From positions 4,370,100 to 4,434,099 of the forward strand of contig VZTI01005325.1 of NCBI GenBank assembly GCA_013397865.1: a stretch of DNA of 64,000 nucleotides, read 5' to 3'. Positions 37,906-51,700 of this stretch are shown here, in pieces. Position numbers and translations under genes: made by a program. Numbering within the stretch: the stretch's first letter is position 1; each line of letters opens with the position of its first letter. Below the pieces are notes generated by a model, which saw nothing but the letters and a program-made list of their open reading frames with translations, ran no database searches and was not told where the DNA came from. The stretch is from Struthidea cinerea. Lineage: Eukaryota > Chordata > Aves > Passeriformes > Corcoracidae.

Positions 37906-37938
37906 GAGATGCAGCCAAGAAAACAAGAGATGCAGCCA
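37906..37938. repeat. Direct repeat GAGATGCAGCCA, 21-bp period
   Basis: The 12-mer occurs at 37906-37917 and 37927-37938, separated by AGAAAACAA. It is a single local duplication. Confidence 0.85.
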
Positions 37939-38440
37939 CTTTTGCTGGCCCAGCACAAGTTAACCCCAGCTTGCTCCCTTGGCTCCTTGTTGCCATGACT
38001 GTGACCTCTCACTGCAGTTTCAGGAAGGAATCTTGGAGTGACAAGCTTGGGGTGTAGTGAGACAAATGGTTTCTGCAGAGCTACCCTGCACTGCATGTGG
38101 CCACAGAGTAGCAAGCCATGATCTCAGTGGCACAGCCATGATATCTAAGTGAAGAATAATCCTAATTATTCTGATTTTCTTTAAAAATGTGGTATGGGAA
38201 TCAGTGATGTAAAGGTGGCTCTTCTACGGGGCTTTCTAGATATGCATATATATGCTTCACTCAGACAAAGGAAAATGGAATTTCACAAGACCTGAAAGAG
38301 AAAATTATTTCTAAGAACCAATGCCTAGCGCTTTATAAATGTCTGGTAAATCAGTTCCCAGCCTTGACTTCAAAAAGATGATGGAAGTCAAAATGGAAGC
38401 CAACATCCACTCAAGTCTTATAAGTTTCAGGTGTTGGATC

Positions 38441-38454
38441 TTTTTTTTTTTTTT
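38441..38454. repeat. Poly-T tract (14 nt)
   Basis: A T run between GTTGGATC and AAGGCAATAC, with no associated element recognised. Confidence 0.8.
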
Positions 38455-41080
38455 AAGGCAATACTTCCAATCTAAATATTACTGTAATTAGTCATCCTCG
38501 ACTACCCAGTCCAAATGATCTGTATGCCCTTTTACACTGGGAAAGGAGGATGCTGTCTTGGACACAAAGCAAAGCTCTGATTCATGATCTGGATTACGTA
38601 TGAGACAATATAGTTTGTTTTAACAGTGCTTTTCAAATTTTGTACATGAGAGTTTACCTAGTCATCTTCTTTCTTTGTGTTATTAGTTTGTTTCTCTGGG
38701 ATTGGTTTGTTGGTTTGGGGGGGAGTGAGCAGGTATGCTGAGGAAGACTGTGGGAATAGGGGATCACACTGGGGAGAGATTTGCCTACAGATCCTAACTG
38801 GTATGACTTGCTTGGTATTTGATTCATGTTCTGTTTACATGCACAGTTGGTATTTCCGAGATGTGTGGTAATTGCTGGCATAATACACAAAAGATGAAGC
38901 ACTCTATCTATTGGAAGAGCGTACTGTGTGTATGGATCGGCAATTTAATAGAGCTGCTTCCTGTCAGCTGGCATAAAACTGACCCAGTGAGGACATGTTA
39001 AAGAATTACGGAGACAAGATGAGGAGGAAGTGGCAGGAACCAAACAGTACTGCACTCACTCTCCTTCCTACCTGTTTGAAATGTACCTTCAAACAGTGAC
39101 AGTATCAGCTAAGACATTGGTGTCATTGAGCCTTCTTGTTATTGTGAAGGAATTCGTATTAATATATATGCTCCATACATTGTCCTTTTCATCAAATTTA
39201 ATTTTTGACAAGTGTGAGCATGCCTGTCTTATGCTGATACTTTTTTCCTGTCTTCTTTCCTTCTCTCTCTTTCCTCTCCTTTCAGTTCATTGTGTTCACT
39301 GACGGGTGGATTACTCATGGAACGTTCTCCACTATAATTTATGTTTATCTGAAAATAGGAACTGCAGTTCTTCAGTAATAATAAACTCCTCTATCTAAAC
39401 AGTCTCTATTTCGATTCACTGCCTTCATTTTCTTCATGTCCTGTCATTTTTTTCATTTGCTGCTGCTGTTAATCTGACATCCTTTGCTCCAAAAAAAAAA
39501 TGTGTTTTATTTACAGGGCACAGCATTTGGAAGTGCTCCTGTACCTTCTCGCAGGCAATTATGTGAGTCTCTTAAATTCCGCTCTGTGTTGTAAAGATGA
39601 CTATGTGTTCATGTGCTGTAGCATGGCATGCCAATCTAGAGTTAATGCCCTGAGGTCAATATTCAACCGCTGGTGTTGTATATTGCCTGTAATGTGTTTG
39701 TAGCTAACAGCTTCTATTGACCCCTTCTTTATTTCTTTGTTGTGTTTTGTTTAACACATCATGAAATGGGGCTGTGCTGTGCACTATAGACTTGCAAGAA
39801 GGGAAGAAAATACCATAATTACTCAAAGTCTGGAGGGGAATAAGAATAATGTTAGCAGCTCATGTGTGCAACACAGTAAAGAGTAGCATTGTTAAAACTA
39901 AAGAATTTCTTTTTCCTATTCTTCAAATTAATCTCTCCATTGAACAGACAAAAAAAATCTGGACCTCAAGAAACAAAGAAATGGAAAATCAAACAATGTG
40001 GTGTAAGGCAGACATTACTGAGACCAGTTGTATTCCTTATAGGATTTTCCTTCTAATTAATTTGAAGAACAAGTCCATCCGCTGCGTTGGGGAGAAAAGG
40101 GAACTTCTAGAAAGGGATCTCATTAATTTTTTTTTTCTTAAATCCATTGGAATTATTGACAAAGAATAATTTTTCTTTTAAATTAGAATAAATTCCCCCT
40201 GTTGACCACCAAAACACCAAGAAATCACAAACAAAATGTGCTCTTTATTTTACAAAAAGATAAATAAAAAAGAAGAGAAAGGCTTGCATTCTAATTCCAG
40301 ATGTTCTCTCTGCTGCATTAACAGTGTTCATGTGTGAGTGTGTATATTGAATATATAGATGCTCAGAATACCATCAGACTTTGAGATGAGGACTTTCTTA
40401 CATTCCTTGAGTTATTTCTGTCTTTCTCCTCCTACCTTGAGTTAATGTCCATCCTAAAGACATCGGTGTCTTCCATATGCATATAATGAGCTACAGCCAT
40501 GCACTGCATTATTATGATTACTGTGCACTGCATCACACCGCTGGATGTCAAACCGATTCATTATAATATAACATTACAGGCTTATTCATAAATACAGTGC
40601 AGTTTGACTGATGCTTCATTGTTGGCAGTCTTGCAACATGTTGCTTGCGTAAATTCACTGGTGCTGCTCTTGTGTATTCCTGGGAAAACATACGGCATTT
40701 GTCTATGAGTGTGGGTCTTGCAAAAGTAACAAAAGATATGGTCTGTATATGACTGTCCTTTCTTTTGTGCAATTATCTAAGACGTTCCTATCCTACTGGG
40801 TATATATAAGGGAAGAAAAAAGCACCAAGACGTAACATTCTTCATGAAATATAATTGTGCTCCTATTACAGTTATTTAAGGTATGGTGGAAAGAATTGAT
40901 ATTCTCGTTGTGTCCTTCAGAAAAACAATGCTGAAGTTATTTTTCTTCCAATATGTATGTCACTTAGCAGTCTGCTGAAATGAAAATTTAAATTTCTGGC
41001 TGGCTTACTCTCATTTAAGTCCTGCTACTGATTTATATGATTAACAACCTTAGTGAAGACTTTGGAAACACACTGAAACA

Positions 41081-41110
41081 GTAACATGCTGTAACATGCT
41101 TTAACATGCT
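41081..41110. repeat. Three tandem 10-bp units (GTAACATGCT)
   Basis: GTAACATGCT, GTAACATGCT and TTAACATGCT are perfectly contiguous and differ only in the first base of the third unit. It is a micro-minisatellite that may vary in copy number between individuals. Confidence 0.92.
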
Positions 41111-44100
41111 TAGTTATAAATAACCAGTATGTCCACTGTTTGCAACTTCCTTCCTTGTATGAAGCCCTTGTTTGAGGTGAATGATGAAGTGTCACAGAAT
41201 GAAGTGTCTGGGATTTGAACATAACAGAAGGTGTGGGAAGTGCAGAAAATGTTTTATCTGGCAAAGATGGGTTAAAATTTGTGTAACAAAATGAAGATGC
41301 AGAGCTCTGAAATACACAGAGTGGATAATGGTTGGGTTAACTATGTGGATGGGTAGGCTGGAAGAAGTGGTCAGAATTTCCACTCTCTCTTGATGAAATA
41401 ACAGTAAAACTAACATCGCTGAAATGGTGAGATGTGAGAAGTAAGTTTAAAGCAACGTATATAGAATGTGTCAATGGCTTAACTGTGAAGCAAAAGGAAA
41501 CAAAGAACCCCACGTAAATAAGGGAACTCATAATATCCAGGTGAATTATTTCAGCCAGCTGTTTCCTTTGGTTATGTGTTCTGGTAGGCAAAGATTATGT
41601 GGAACTATGAATGTGTTGTGGTAGAGTTCTAACAGGAAGCTAAAATTAGAGCTTGAACATCTTGAGCTTGTCTTTTAGTGGTTGGGGGTAACTTCTCTGG
41701 TCTTTGCAAAGCATTGGATGTTATTGTCTGTGTACCAAAATGGGAAACGAGGATGTGTGGTAATCCAGAGCAGCAACACTACTGAATGAGTCCCATGTCC
41801 TATTACACACAAACTGAAAGGTGGCAGGAATGTTTTCTTCCAGGTGGTGTGACCAGTGATCCTACAGTAACTCTACTGCAATGGAAGAGGCAAGAATAAT
41901 CTGATCTCAGTTCACGCGAGATGTTTTAGACTACAGGGCACTTGTGGCTGCTTCACCTCCAGAGTGAGCAGGGGGAGCTCAGTGGTGGTGTTGGAAGTCA
42001 CTGGGAAGTCACCTCTGGGCAGCCAAAGCTGTTGAAGACATTGAGTGGTGTCTGTGCCAATGCTGTGTTATGACATTTCCTCTTGGGGCTCAGGGTCCAG
42101 AGGAGCTGCTGGTGAAATGTGGCAAAGCAGTGAGTGGTTGAGATTAAGATGCTGTTTATAAACTATTCTAAAATAAGTATCTTCTATTCATTGGACATTT
42201 TAACACTCTGGCTATAAACTCTGAGACACTGAGTATAACAATAGCTAATAAATTACAATATGGAAGTTAAGACTCTTTTCCACAAGGTAAAAACTTGCCT
42301 TCTGAATTTGAATAGATTGCAAGTTTGTTTCTGTTTTACAATAAAGACACCACCAGGAGTGGGGAAAAAAAAGGAACGGACAATTCAAACTAAGAAAAAA
42401 TATGAGAGCATCTGTAATTAGCAACAAAATAAGATGCACGGACCGAGGATAAACTGAATGGGGAGTCCAAGGTCAATATAGATGTCATCAGAATTCTAAT
42501 GATAGCTGTATGACAGAGCTTTGCTCGTTGGAGTACTGCTGACCTAAAGGCAAAGCAACAGATTTACAAAATACAGTTATGACTAAATAAAATGTTGTAT
42601 CAAAACAAAATGCAGCTGCAGATTTTTTGGCAGAATTGCACTGTAATTGCCTTAGGGAGAAGAAAGCACTCATGTTTTCTCCTGTTGCTTGTTCATCACA
42701 TGGAGTGGAAGCACAAAGATGCCAGTGAAATACATGAAGTAGAGTAAACCCCACAGTGATCAAAACACACGTTCATTGCCAGATTTCCTTCCATCTGCAC
42801 CCTTGTCCTGCAAAAGAACATGTTAGAGTCAGTGTTGTAGGTTTACATCCTGTGTTAAAGCATAGTGGATCTTGCACCGGATGACAAAGCTTTAATATTT
42901 TTATATCTGTGGTCCTTTTTGTAAGGACTTTATTCCAAAAATTTTTTCTTTATTTGACCTGAAATGTCCTCAAACTGAAAGTAATTACTAATGGAATGTG
43001 ATAGTGGTAGTAGTTTTTAAAAAAATATATTGCAATTTACATGTAATTTGGGAAATGAAAAATGCTTACCTGTTTTGATTAGCACTCTTTAGAAAAAGAA
43101 ATCAGTGGGAAAAAATAGCACAGAAAGAGCCTTGCTGTAATAGATGTTCCTGAAACAGAGTGGGAAGGCAACAAAAATCGATACAGTTATGTGGTACCTG
43201 ACAATCAACTTTACAGACAGAAAAAAAAATGGATCAGATGCTCGAAATAGCCATATAATATCCAAAGAATTTCGTACTGTCTGGAGATAAGAAAAGCGCC
43301 AGAATTGAATGCAACTAAACTAACCTTCTAGGCTCGGAATTTCATACAATGAAAAATTAAAAATAAACCAACCTAATATCAAAATTAAGGGATTCCTAGT
43401 TGGTTCATAAATGGCACTTTAATGTTGCAATCTCACAAAGTTTAATTACTTGGGACAAATATAAATATCTCAGAGTTTTAAATTGTGGTGATTTTAATTA
43501 CAGCAGAGAATGTGTAGAACTGAAATTATGAGAGTTAAGTTCCTAGTGTAGACAATTCTATGTGTCTGCTGTCAAGTTTTTTCAAAGCACTAGACATCTT
43601 CTTTGGTCAAACAAAAAGACAAAAACAAGGAAATAAAACACTGAGAAATTAACTATTTTTTTGATTCATGGTGCATTGCAGAGGGAGAAACCTTTTCCAA
43701 TGGAGTAGTTTTCTGATAAAGAGTAAAACCCAAGGTGGTTGTGGTAAATGCATAAGTTGTGAATGAAAAGCTTTAAGATGTTTTATTTCAGAATTTTAAT
43801 GAAATTCATAATGAATAGGCTAGCGTACTAGTGAAAACAGAGTCTCTTAGGAAAAAGTACTGGCAGTCATTTTCTTGTGGACTTGATCAAAATATATGGA
43901 GCTGCGATGTAAGTAGCAGTTTGGTTAAAACGATGCTTTATAAAAGTGTATTCAAAATACCTGCATGTTTGTAAAGTCATACCATGGTAATAAAGGTTTA
44001 TCTATCAGAATTCTCTTCTATGTAGGATAAAAATCGTAAGCACAGGAAAATAGGTCAGTGTATTTTGAGCTTTATGAGGAAGTTTTACCCTCACAGAAAG

Positions 44101-44725
44101 GTGCAAAACTCTCCTTCCAACCGTAGGCCAGATGTGAGTTCTCCAGACTGAACATCTGACTAAGAAAATGCTCTAGAACATTAAGTTCAGATACATGCAG
44201 CTAGGATGTCTACAGGTTCCATTGCTATTTGGCTAGAGCCTAGAACCGTATCTGACTAATTGTAAAAAAGCTTCCAGTCAGGTTTTAATGGAAGTAATTC
44301 ACTTTCAAGAAAATTAAACAACAGTATTAGAAATAAATTATGTAAATAGTAATAATCCTTACTATCTATTGTTTTACATTTTTGGCTCATAATTCTTTAT
44401 TGTACTGTTTCAAAAAAAGGCCTCATCTGAGAGTCACCTGCTAAATTCGATTTAAAAATTCATCAGAAAATTATCTATTTAACTGAATAATCTTTCCATC
44501 AGGTTTTTTAACTCAGTAATATGTTCTTGGTGATTTAGGCTTATTGTAATGTAATCAAAAGTTATAGCCCTATTAACTCCAGTGAATGTAAGATCATGCT
44601 CTGCTTTTGCAAAATGAGAAAATATATATTCTGACAATTTTTTTGTTAATATATTATTATTTTTAAGTCTTGCATTTGTGGGAAAGAATTCTAATTCTTT
44701 TAACAGCAGCTTCTGCTTTCATTCC

Positions 44726-44741
44726 TGTTTCCATGGAAACA
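44726..44741. promoter_or_regulatory. 16-bp palindrome TGTTTCCATGGAAACA, X-box-like
   Basis: A perfect palindrome whose layout (GTTTCC-AT-GGAAAC) resembles the RFX-factor X-box, GTNRCC-spacer-RGYAAC. It departs from that consensus at one base in each half site (T for R, A for Y). It sits in a 70-base block of mixed sequence (TAACAGCAGCTTCTGC upstream, AAACATTAGCACAATG downstream). Binding is inference only; one or two palindromes of this length are expected by chance. Confidence 0.3.
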
Positions 44742-47346
44742 AACATTAGCACAATGAAATTTTTTTTAAAAAGTGATTATTTTAAAACATTGAAGACTGG
44801 AGATTTCATTTAGCAAATTTGGAACCCACTCATAAAAATCGTAGAACTTACATAGAAGATGTAAAATAGAAATAGAAAGTTTTTTTGTGATAGCTTAACA
44901 TGTGGTTTTTATTTGCCTTTGTTTCTTCATTCCATGATTGAAAAGAAGGATAATTTTATTATTCATCGGTTCATGCTTGATGAGGGAGAGTAGTATTTAT
45001 TGGGCTGCTATGTACAGTGGTGCATTAAAAGCCAGTTTCATTTGCATACTTCATCTGACTATGGAAAAAGAAAACAAATATATTGTTGCTGTCTTTCTGT
45101 GGCATTGGTCATCTTGTCTGTCTTATCACTGAGCATGCAAAAAATACTGTGGTCATAATTTGATTAAAAATCAGATACTGCATCCTGTTTAAATAGAATA
45201 GCCCTTCAAAACTTACTCTTTCATCTTCAAAATAAATAGTCTATCAGGGCTAGATTCACTGAATTCGGGCATAATCACTTCTTCCTCTCCTGCTTTGAAT
45301 TCATGGACTTGGTTACACCTCAATCAAGGAAAAGTAGAGTATGGAAGCCATGAGCTTGAAGAATTGTTTTCTGTTTGTTGTCTTTGCTTTTGCTGCCATT
45401 TATAGTGTGTAAGAATGAAATGCATTGTTGTGCACTTATTTTGAAAGTTAAAAGATGAAAACTGAGGTAATCTATTGAAATTAGATAGGCTCTTGCTGAA
45501 TAAATTTTAAACCACCAGGAGATTTTAAAGAGAAAGCATTCTCTGGGCTTCTTGAGCTGCCTCAAGTTCCTGTAATTGAATGTTTATGAAAATTTTCCCT
45601 TCAAAACCTCCATAAAATGTAGTTCATTAGTAAAGATTTATTTTGAAGTAATTTCTGTATGAAATCCTTTAATATTTTGGGGGTTTGTAAACTCTTTCTT
45701 CCCGTGAAAATAAGCAGAAATGGCAGTTTCTAACAGAGGTGGTTTACACTCTAAGGGTTTTCTTTTTGTTTTTATTAGTAACTTCTGTGGTGGCTCTGTT
45801 TGTGGTCAATACCAAATGGAAGAAAGTCTGTAGGATCTCTTCCCCTCTAGGATCTCAGAAAAAAATATGTAATTAAAATTATTAGTGACTCCTTTCCTAG
45901 AGACTGAGCTCTATCTTTTCTACAGAAATTCATTAAACTTGTCCATGAACAGGAAATTGACAGTTCCTTATCTCTAATGCTGGAATTTGTGTTGGTCACA
46001 AACAGAAGGCAGTGAAGGATAATGTCCAGAAACCCTTCCAGCCAGGGCTTCTCTGAGTCTGTAATTTGGAAGCACATGGAAAGAACGGAAAAAATGCGCA
46101 GTCTCTGAAGCTGCATCTTTCGTTCAAGTTTATGTTCTGTTTTCCAATTCATGTGCAGTTAATCTAAGAAACTTTAGCTACTGAACCTGGTAATTTATCT
46201 TTTTAAGTGGCTAATGATTGCTTTCAAGTTTTCCAAATGAGATTGACTTTTCTGAGTGGTGGTGCTTTTTTTAATTCTAAAAATAAGGTTAACGCAGTAA
46301 ATAATTCTTCAATTAAAGTAATATTTAATTTTAGGCCTAACAAAATATTTCTGATTGATCTGATCACTTTAATTCAGGCATCAAACTGAAGAGTCCCTTA
46401 TTCACTTAACTCAATTTTGAGTAATGAAATTGAATCTCTGATAGATCTCCTTCAGGAGTAAACTCAGAGTTTCATTTATTCTGAATAAATTACATCTCAA
46501 AGTAATCCTATTTCTGATTAGTCAGTTATCTAAAATCTGACAGTGATTTTTTTTCTTCTTTTTTTTTTGTTTTAGATCTATATTTGAATTGTAGTGACTT
46601 GTCAGTGTAGCCATGTGATAACTTACGCTTTGTCAGTGGAATAATTTCCATCATTCAGTTTTTCCCCTTTGCCCGCTGTAATAGTGCTGCTGTTCCTGGA
46701 CTTTTTCTCACCAAAAAAAAAAATCCTTCTCTTTCTCCAATGACCATCTACTGTGCTATAATAATAGTGATACGTACTTTCAGATTGCCTATTGATAAAT
46801 TTTGCTGTGAAAAATTTTTCCTACTACCTGCTTAGCTGTTCACTTTTTGTAAATATTCTGCTGATCACATAGTTATCAGATGTTTATATGAGAAAAGAGT
46901 CAGGAAAATGAAGAAAAATTACTTGCTTTATGTCATTAATGAGAGTAATAGGGTAGAAGAGTACACAGCAATTCAAAATAAGGCTTCCAGTGAAAGATAG
47001 CGAAAGGATGTGATAGAATGAATGTGAACAGTGAACATTTCATCTCAGAAAATGTGAAACCTGCAGCTAAAAGACTTGCTCAGGACCTTTGAGTGTCGGA
47101 GACTTCATGGCTTCAGATACCAGTCTTCTCATTGATGCTGGAGCAGACTTGAGCAAAGCAGTCTCAGGCAGAATTTTAACTAAGGAACCTATTTACCCAT
47201 GTTTTTCTGATTTAGAGTATGTGCAGTCTTGAAAAAAAGTTATTCCAAGGTGTGAGGAGTTACAAAATCATTTTATGATGACTTACAGCCTAGACACTTG
47301 TATTTTAGTAACCTTGGGTGACATTCAGCATTTACAATTATGGAGA

Positions 47347-47377
47347 ATGCATTTGCATTTTTGATTAATTATTGTAA
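47347..47377. promoter_or_regulatory. POU (MORE/octamer-like) and homeodomain motif cluster
   Basis: ATGCATTTGCAT (47347-47358) differs at one base from the palindromic MORE site for POU dimers and contains the exact octamer ATTTGCAT (47351-47358). Six bases later ATTAATTATTGTAAT (47364-47377) supplies overlapping TAATTA and ATTGT cores typical of homeodomain and SOX sites. The close spacing resembles developmental enhancers. Single octamers are expected about four times by chance here; only the combination is of interest. Confidence 0.3.
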
Positions 47378-48761
47378 TGGATAGTGCTTTTCTTTCATAT
47401 GTAGTCAAATGAAAAACTGTTGTATTCTTTGTTTTGGTCAATAGTTCTGTCTTCAGAGGATTAATGAAATTTGGGACTGCCACAGATGGTTATTGAAATT
47501 ACTGAAAGGCTTAATAGGCAAGTCAGTGTTAAAAAGTTTCCAAGCCATTGCCATTAGCTTACATTAAATGCAGTGGAGAAATTCTGGGGAACTGCACTTC
47601 CTGCCACTCTGCTGTTTGTTGCATATGTGACCAGAGATATCGTGAATGCATTTTGCTTGGCATTGCTACAGATGTGTATGGGCTGAATAATAAACAATGG
47701 CATTTATTATTCTTCTGATACAGCTATTGAACCCTTTAACAGTTTTCTGTATTGTATTTAAATCCATTGAATAGATTAAAAAACCACTGCCTTTAATCAG
47801 CATAGCGTGACTTTTTGTCCCAGATTTCCCTTCTGAGATGTTGCAAGTGTTATTATTGCAATCTCTTTTGCATTTTGTCAGTAGTGGAAAAAGCAAGCCG
47901 ACAGACATTTTGCTTCAGATGGTTAAAGAGAGTTAAGTGTTGGAGTAAAAATATTCGCCGTTTCTCTGTGTCATACAAGCATGTATGTGAATGCACCCTT
48001 TTGCTGTTCTCTTCCTCACAAACAAGAGACAGTCTGTACCTTTCTAGAGAGAAGCTACACAAATGATCCACTCTGTTGTTTTCCCATAAACTCCATGGAT
48101 TTTATATGCTTCATAGACCACTAATTAGAATTACTTTTTTTTAATGTGATGGAGCAAGACATTGCTAATGCTAGAATTATCTATCGGTATTTATCAAGTT
48201 CATCCATACGAACTGTAAATACAATTAATGTGGTATGGTTTGCTAAAAATGAACATTTGGCATCATACAGTTTTAAGCAGCGTTATATATAACACTTTTA
48301 ATATTGCTTCAATTTATTCCTCGTCCAGTTATTTTTCTAAGAAGATTTGCCTCCTTTTCATCCATTCATTTCTAACATCTGCAAAGTATCTGCTGCTTTG
48401 CTTTTATAGAAAATTCAATTCATTATTGTCATTTGGTCATACTGCTGAAGTTCAAACACACAGGAAAAGAATGAGAGGCTTTTATATGCCTTGTTAGAGT
48501 CATCTATTGTTGGGAAATAAATATCTGCTGAATGTTTTCTGGAAGCTATTTCAAGCATTTGTTATAAGAAAATACAATAAAAGCAGTGTAGAAAACCTCG
48601 TTAAGCTTTTCTATAAAGCAACAATAATTTTTACGTCCCTTCTCTTCAAAATGCTAATATTTGCCTCTGATTGTTAAAATAGCATATTATATGAACTTTG
48701 CTTCTTCCAGAATTTTATTTAAAAAATAAGTAATATTGTTGACATTTCGCTGAATATCAGA

Positions 48762-48787
48762 TCTTTGGGCTTTTAAAAGACCAAAGA
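48762..48787. repeat. 26-bp near-perfect palindrome
   Basis: TCTTTGGGCTTTT is followed directly by AAAAGACCAAAGA. Twelve of the thirteen base pairs match and there is no loop. By a rough estimate fewer than one such structure is expected by chance in 64 kb. It could form a cruciform or be a symmetric binding site; nothing flanking it identifies a mobile element. Confidence 0.85.
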
Positions 48788-51700
48788 AAAGAGATGTAAA
48801 AGTGGACATAGTAAAAGTGAACTCTACCATAAAGATATAAGAGGGGTTTATTACTTATTTTAAAATTACATGTTTTGGCAGTGAAAAATCTTATCTTCTG
48901 TAGATATATCTTATACTGTATACTAACAGTATAGCTGAAGAAACCCACTGGTAATTCTCAAGTGGAAAGAATTGTTCAGTTTCCCTTGTGGGGTCTGTCA
49001 TACCTCTACCACAGTCTCCTGCCAGCTCTCTGGGAATGACTCTGGGCCTAGACTAGCAAACCAGAAAGTAGAAATGCTCCATGACTTGTATTGTGTAAGT
49101 CATAAAGTTTCCCTCTCCTTCTCAAGTAAAAGGATTCAGTATTCCATGTTTTTACAGGTAAAAACCATAAGAAGAGTTAACAGAGACCATTATTTGTTAG
49201 GATAGTGAGTATATGCATAAGGTTGGCCTCATGCTAGCATTGGCTATTTTACTAATCAGATTATCATTATTACCCCTGGGCTGCTTATATTTAGTTTTTA
49301 TGTGTAGGCTCAGGCATTGAAATTTAGGGATCAGGCACTTAAGCTAACTGACGCATGACTCCAAACACGCAAAATGCCATCATGCACACAAACAGAGGTG
49401 TTTGGGAGGCAGCACAGGCAGAGGTACAAAGGTGTGATTCACTAGCTAGACACAGAAGCAGTCCAGAAGCACGAGTTCATGTCCTTGTGTATTTCTCCCA
49501 GGAAGACGGAGGCTGGATCAGCTTGCACTTGTCGTGGGTTTATGTACAGAACAATCCCTGCTGTTCCACTGTCATCATGTGTCCCTGCCTGCTTCTAGGC
49601 TGTCCTTTGAACACAACCGGTTCTTGCTGGCTGTATTGTATCTCCTGTAACATCAAAAATAGTTCCTGATGTGAAAAGCCTTATTGTTCTGTTTATTCAT
49701 AGTGGTTTTTTCAAAAAGAAATAAAAATCTATGGAGGTTGAGAAAAGAGACAATACTACTGTGGAGTCAGCTTGGTCTGTACTTGTCACTAGGCACGGTT
49801 TTGTAATCCTCACTTGTTTGCAGTTTGTGTCTGAATTTCCTCTCTGAGCTAATGCTTTTGTAGATCAAACTTTGACAGAGATGTTCAGAGTGTTGTGATT
49901 TTTCTCACTGGGGCTTGGAGAGATTTTGAAGTTCAAATTTATTTGAGTTTTGGCTACTTCGGCCATGTGCAGCTACTCATTCCTACCTGAATGAATTATA
50001 ATCAGTATAATATAAGCTATTTCTCATATTCATTAGAAAGGGTTAAGGAGTCTTCCCATGAAGAACACATAGGTTGAGGCCAAACCTTGAGTTTTGGTTT
50101 TTTTCTTTAGTTTTTTGCTGATGTCCAGGGCTGGTCTTGAGAAGGCAGAGTTGCCAGGTGATGAGCTCTGAGCTTGCACGGAGATCTCTGTCACTTCACT
50201 TTGTTTGGTCGCCCTCAGCTGTGGCATGTGTGGTGGTGTCTGCACATGGATGATGATTTTGCCTACCAGTTTATGATTGTATTAGTTTTGCTTGCAGTCT
50301 AGCTGTTAGTTTAGCTTCATTGACTAACTGTGAACCCTTTCTTGGGCAATGAGCAGTGAGCATATACTGGATTCACGTAGATTTCTGTTGCTCTCTTCAC
50401 GTTCCTTGGCTGGAAAATTTCAAAGAATGACATTTTTTTGGACTATACAGAAGATTATAAAGCTGGGCTGCTTTCACCTAACTGTAAACCCCTTTTAGTT
50501 TTGTCTTTCAGCTACAGTGATTGTTTGTAAGTTGAAAATTTTATCTAACGTTATGAAACAAAAGCCACTTACATAAGCTGTTTTAATTAAAACAAAGCAA
50601 GTGTTAGTCTAGGTATGGCTGTCCTTTAACATAACATGAAAGAGAGTGCATAATCCCCCCTTTCTTCTTTTCGTCTTCTTTTGTCTCATGTGGCAGGAGT
50701 TAATGATTCAGGTGTGTGAATAGGAGAAAGCGAGGCTTTTCCTGTGTAGGACTAAATGTTTCTGTGTTCTTGGAGCAAGGGTGGAGGTGTTGCCACCCCA
50801 TGGCTGTTGTCTTGCCTCAGCACTAACCACACAGCAAGAGGATCAGGGTATTTAGGCATTTCATGTGACAGGGAAGAAGTTTTATTAATTTATAAAACAC
50901 AAAACCTTGGAAGATTTCACGTCCAGCTGTGAAACTTGCCAGCAAGTTGCAGATCCAAATGTTCTGTTGGGAACAACAGAGCTGTTGCTTTCCTGAAAGC
51001 TTTGAGGATGCAATAATTTCATTTGGCTGACCTGGTCAAGTATGAGCATGGGTGTCACGATTTGAAAAATTATTTCTCTACTCATCTCTGTGAAGTAGAA
51101 TCTGTCTTTGGACACAAAGACAGTATCTTTTATTATTTACTGAGTATGATATTATGTTTGTGGTACTATAAATACTTCAAATAGTTTTAAATGAATTGTC
51201 GAACACAGCCAGAGACTAAAACAGGAATCACATCTGGACATTTTACAGCTCACTTTTACTTCAGTGCTAAAATTTAAATGCAATTTGTGCAATAAGTCAT
51301 ATGGAATGAAACAATAATGTGGAAAATACCCTGCAGTATTAATTTGTCTGCAAATTAATTTGAAGGAAAATTACTGAGTCTGAGTACCTCTGTGTGCCAA
51401 ACGTGTGTTTCATGGCCGTAAGCACAGGATGCCTCACTCCAGATTCAGCATCCACTTTTACACTGAGCTATTAAGTACAAAAGCAACCACTGCAGGAAGG
51501 TGGTTTTTTCCTAATGGATTAATAATGACATGGAACAAACATTCCCTAAAAATACCTAACTAAACAATTACGGGATGAGTTGCTATATTGTTGCAGTTTA
51601 TCAGGTGTACTGTTTAAGCAGTTACCCTGCTCCTGAATTAGGTGGAAAATAAAAAAAGACAAATATGAAGTAATTCTTCATATTGCTTATTTAGTAACAG

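Larger units (their letters stand above)
31499..41080. other. Unique AT-rich noncoding sequence, no gene recognised
   Basis: No gene or further transposon is recognisable. The longest open frames are 114 codons on the minus strand (34180-34524) and 106 on the plus strand (39849-40169). Neither resembles a known protein. Short frames at 32140-32361 (+) and 31836-32108 (-) were also read without recognition. The stretch 37690-38110 is richer in G+C than its surroundings and holds a small hairpin and a 21-bp-period direct repeat, both listed separately. T tracts lie at 34958-34971 and 38441-38454. Confidence 0.7.

Noticed and set aside
44108..44126. CTCTCCTTCCAACCGTAGG, reminiscent of the CR1 3' end
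   Set aside because: Only about ten bases match and the ATTCTATG-type tail is absent.
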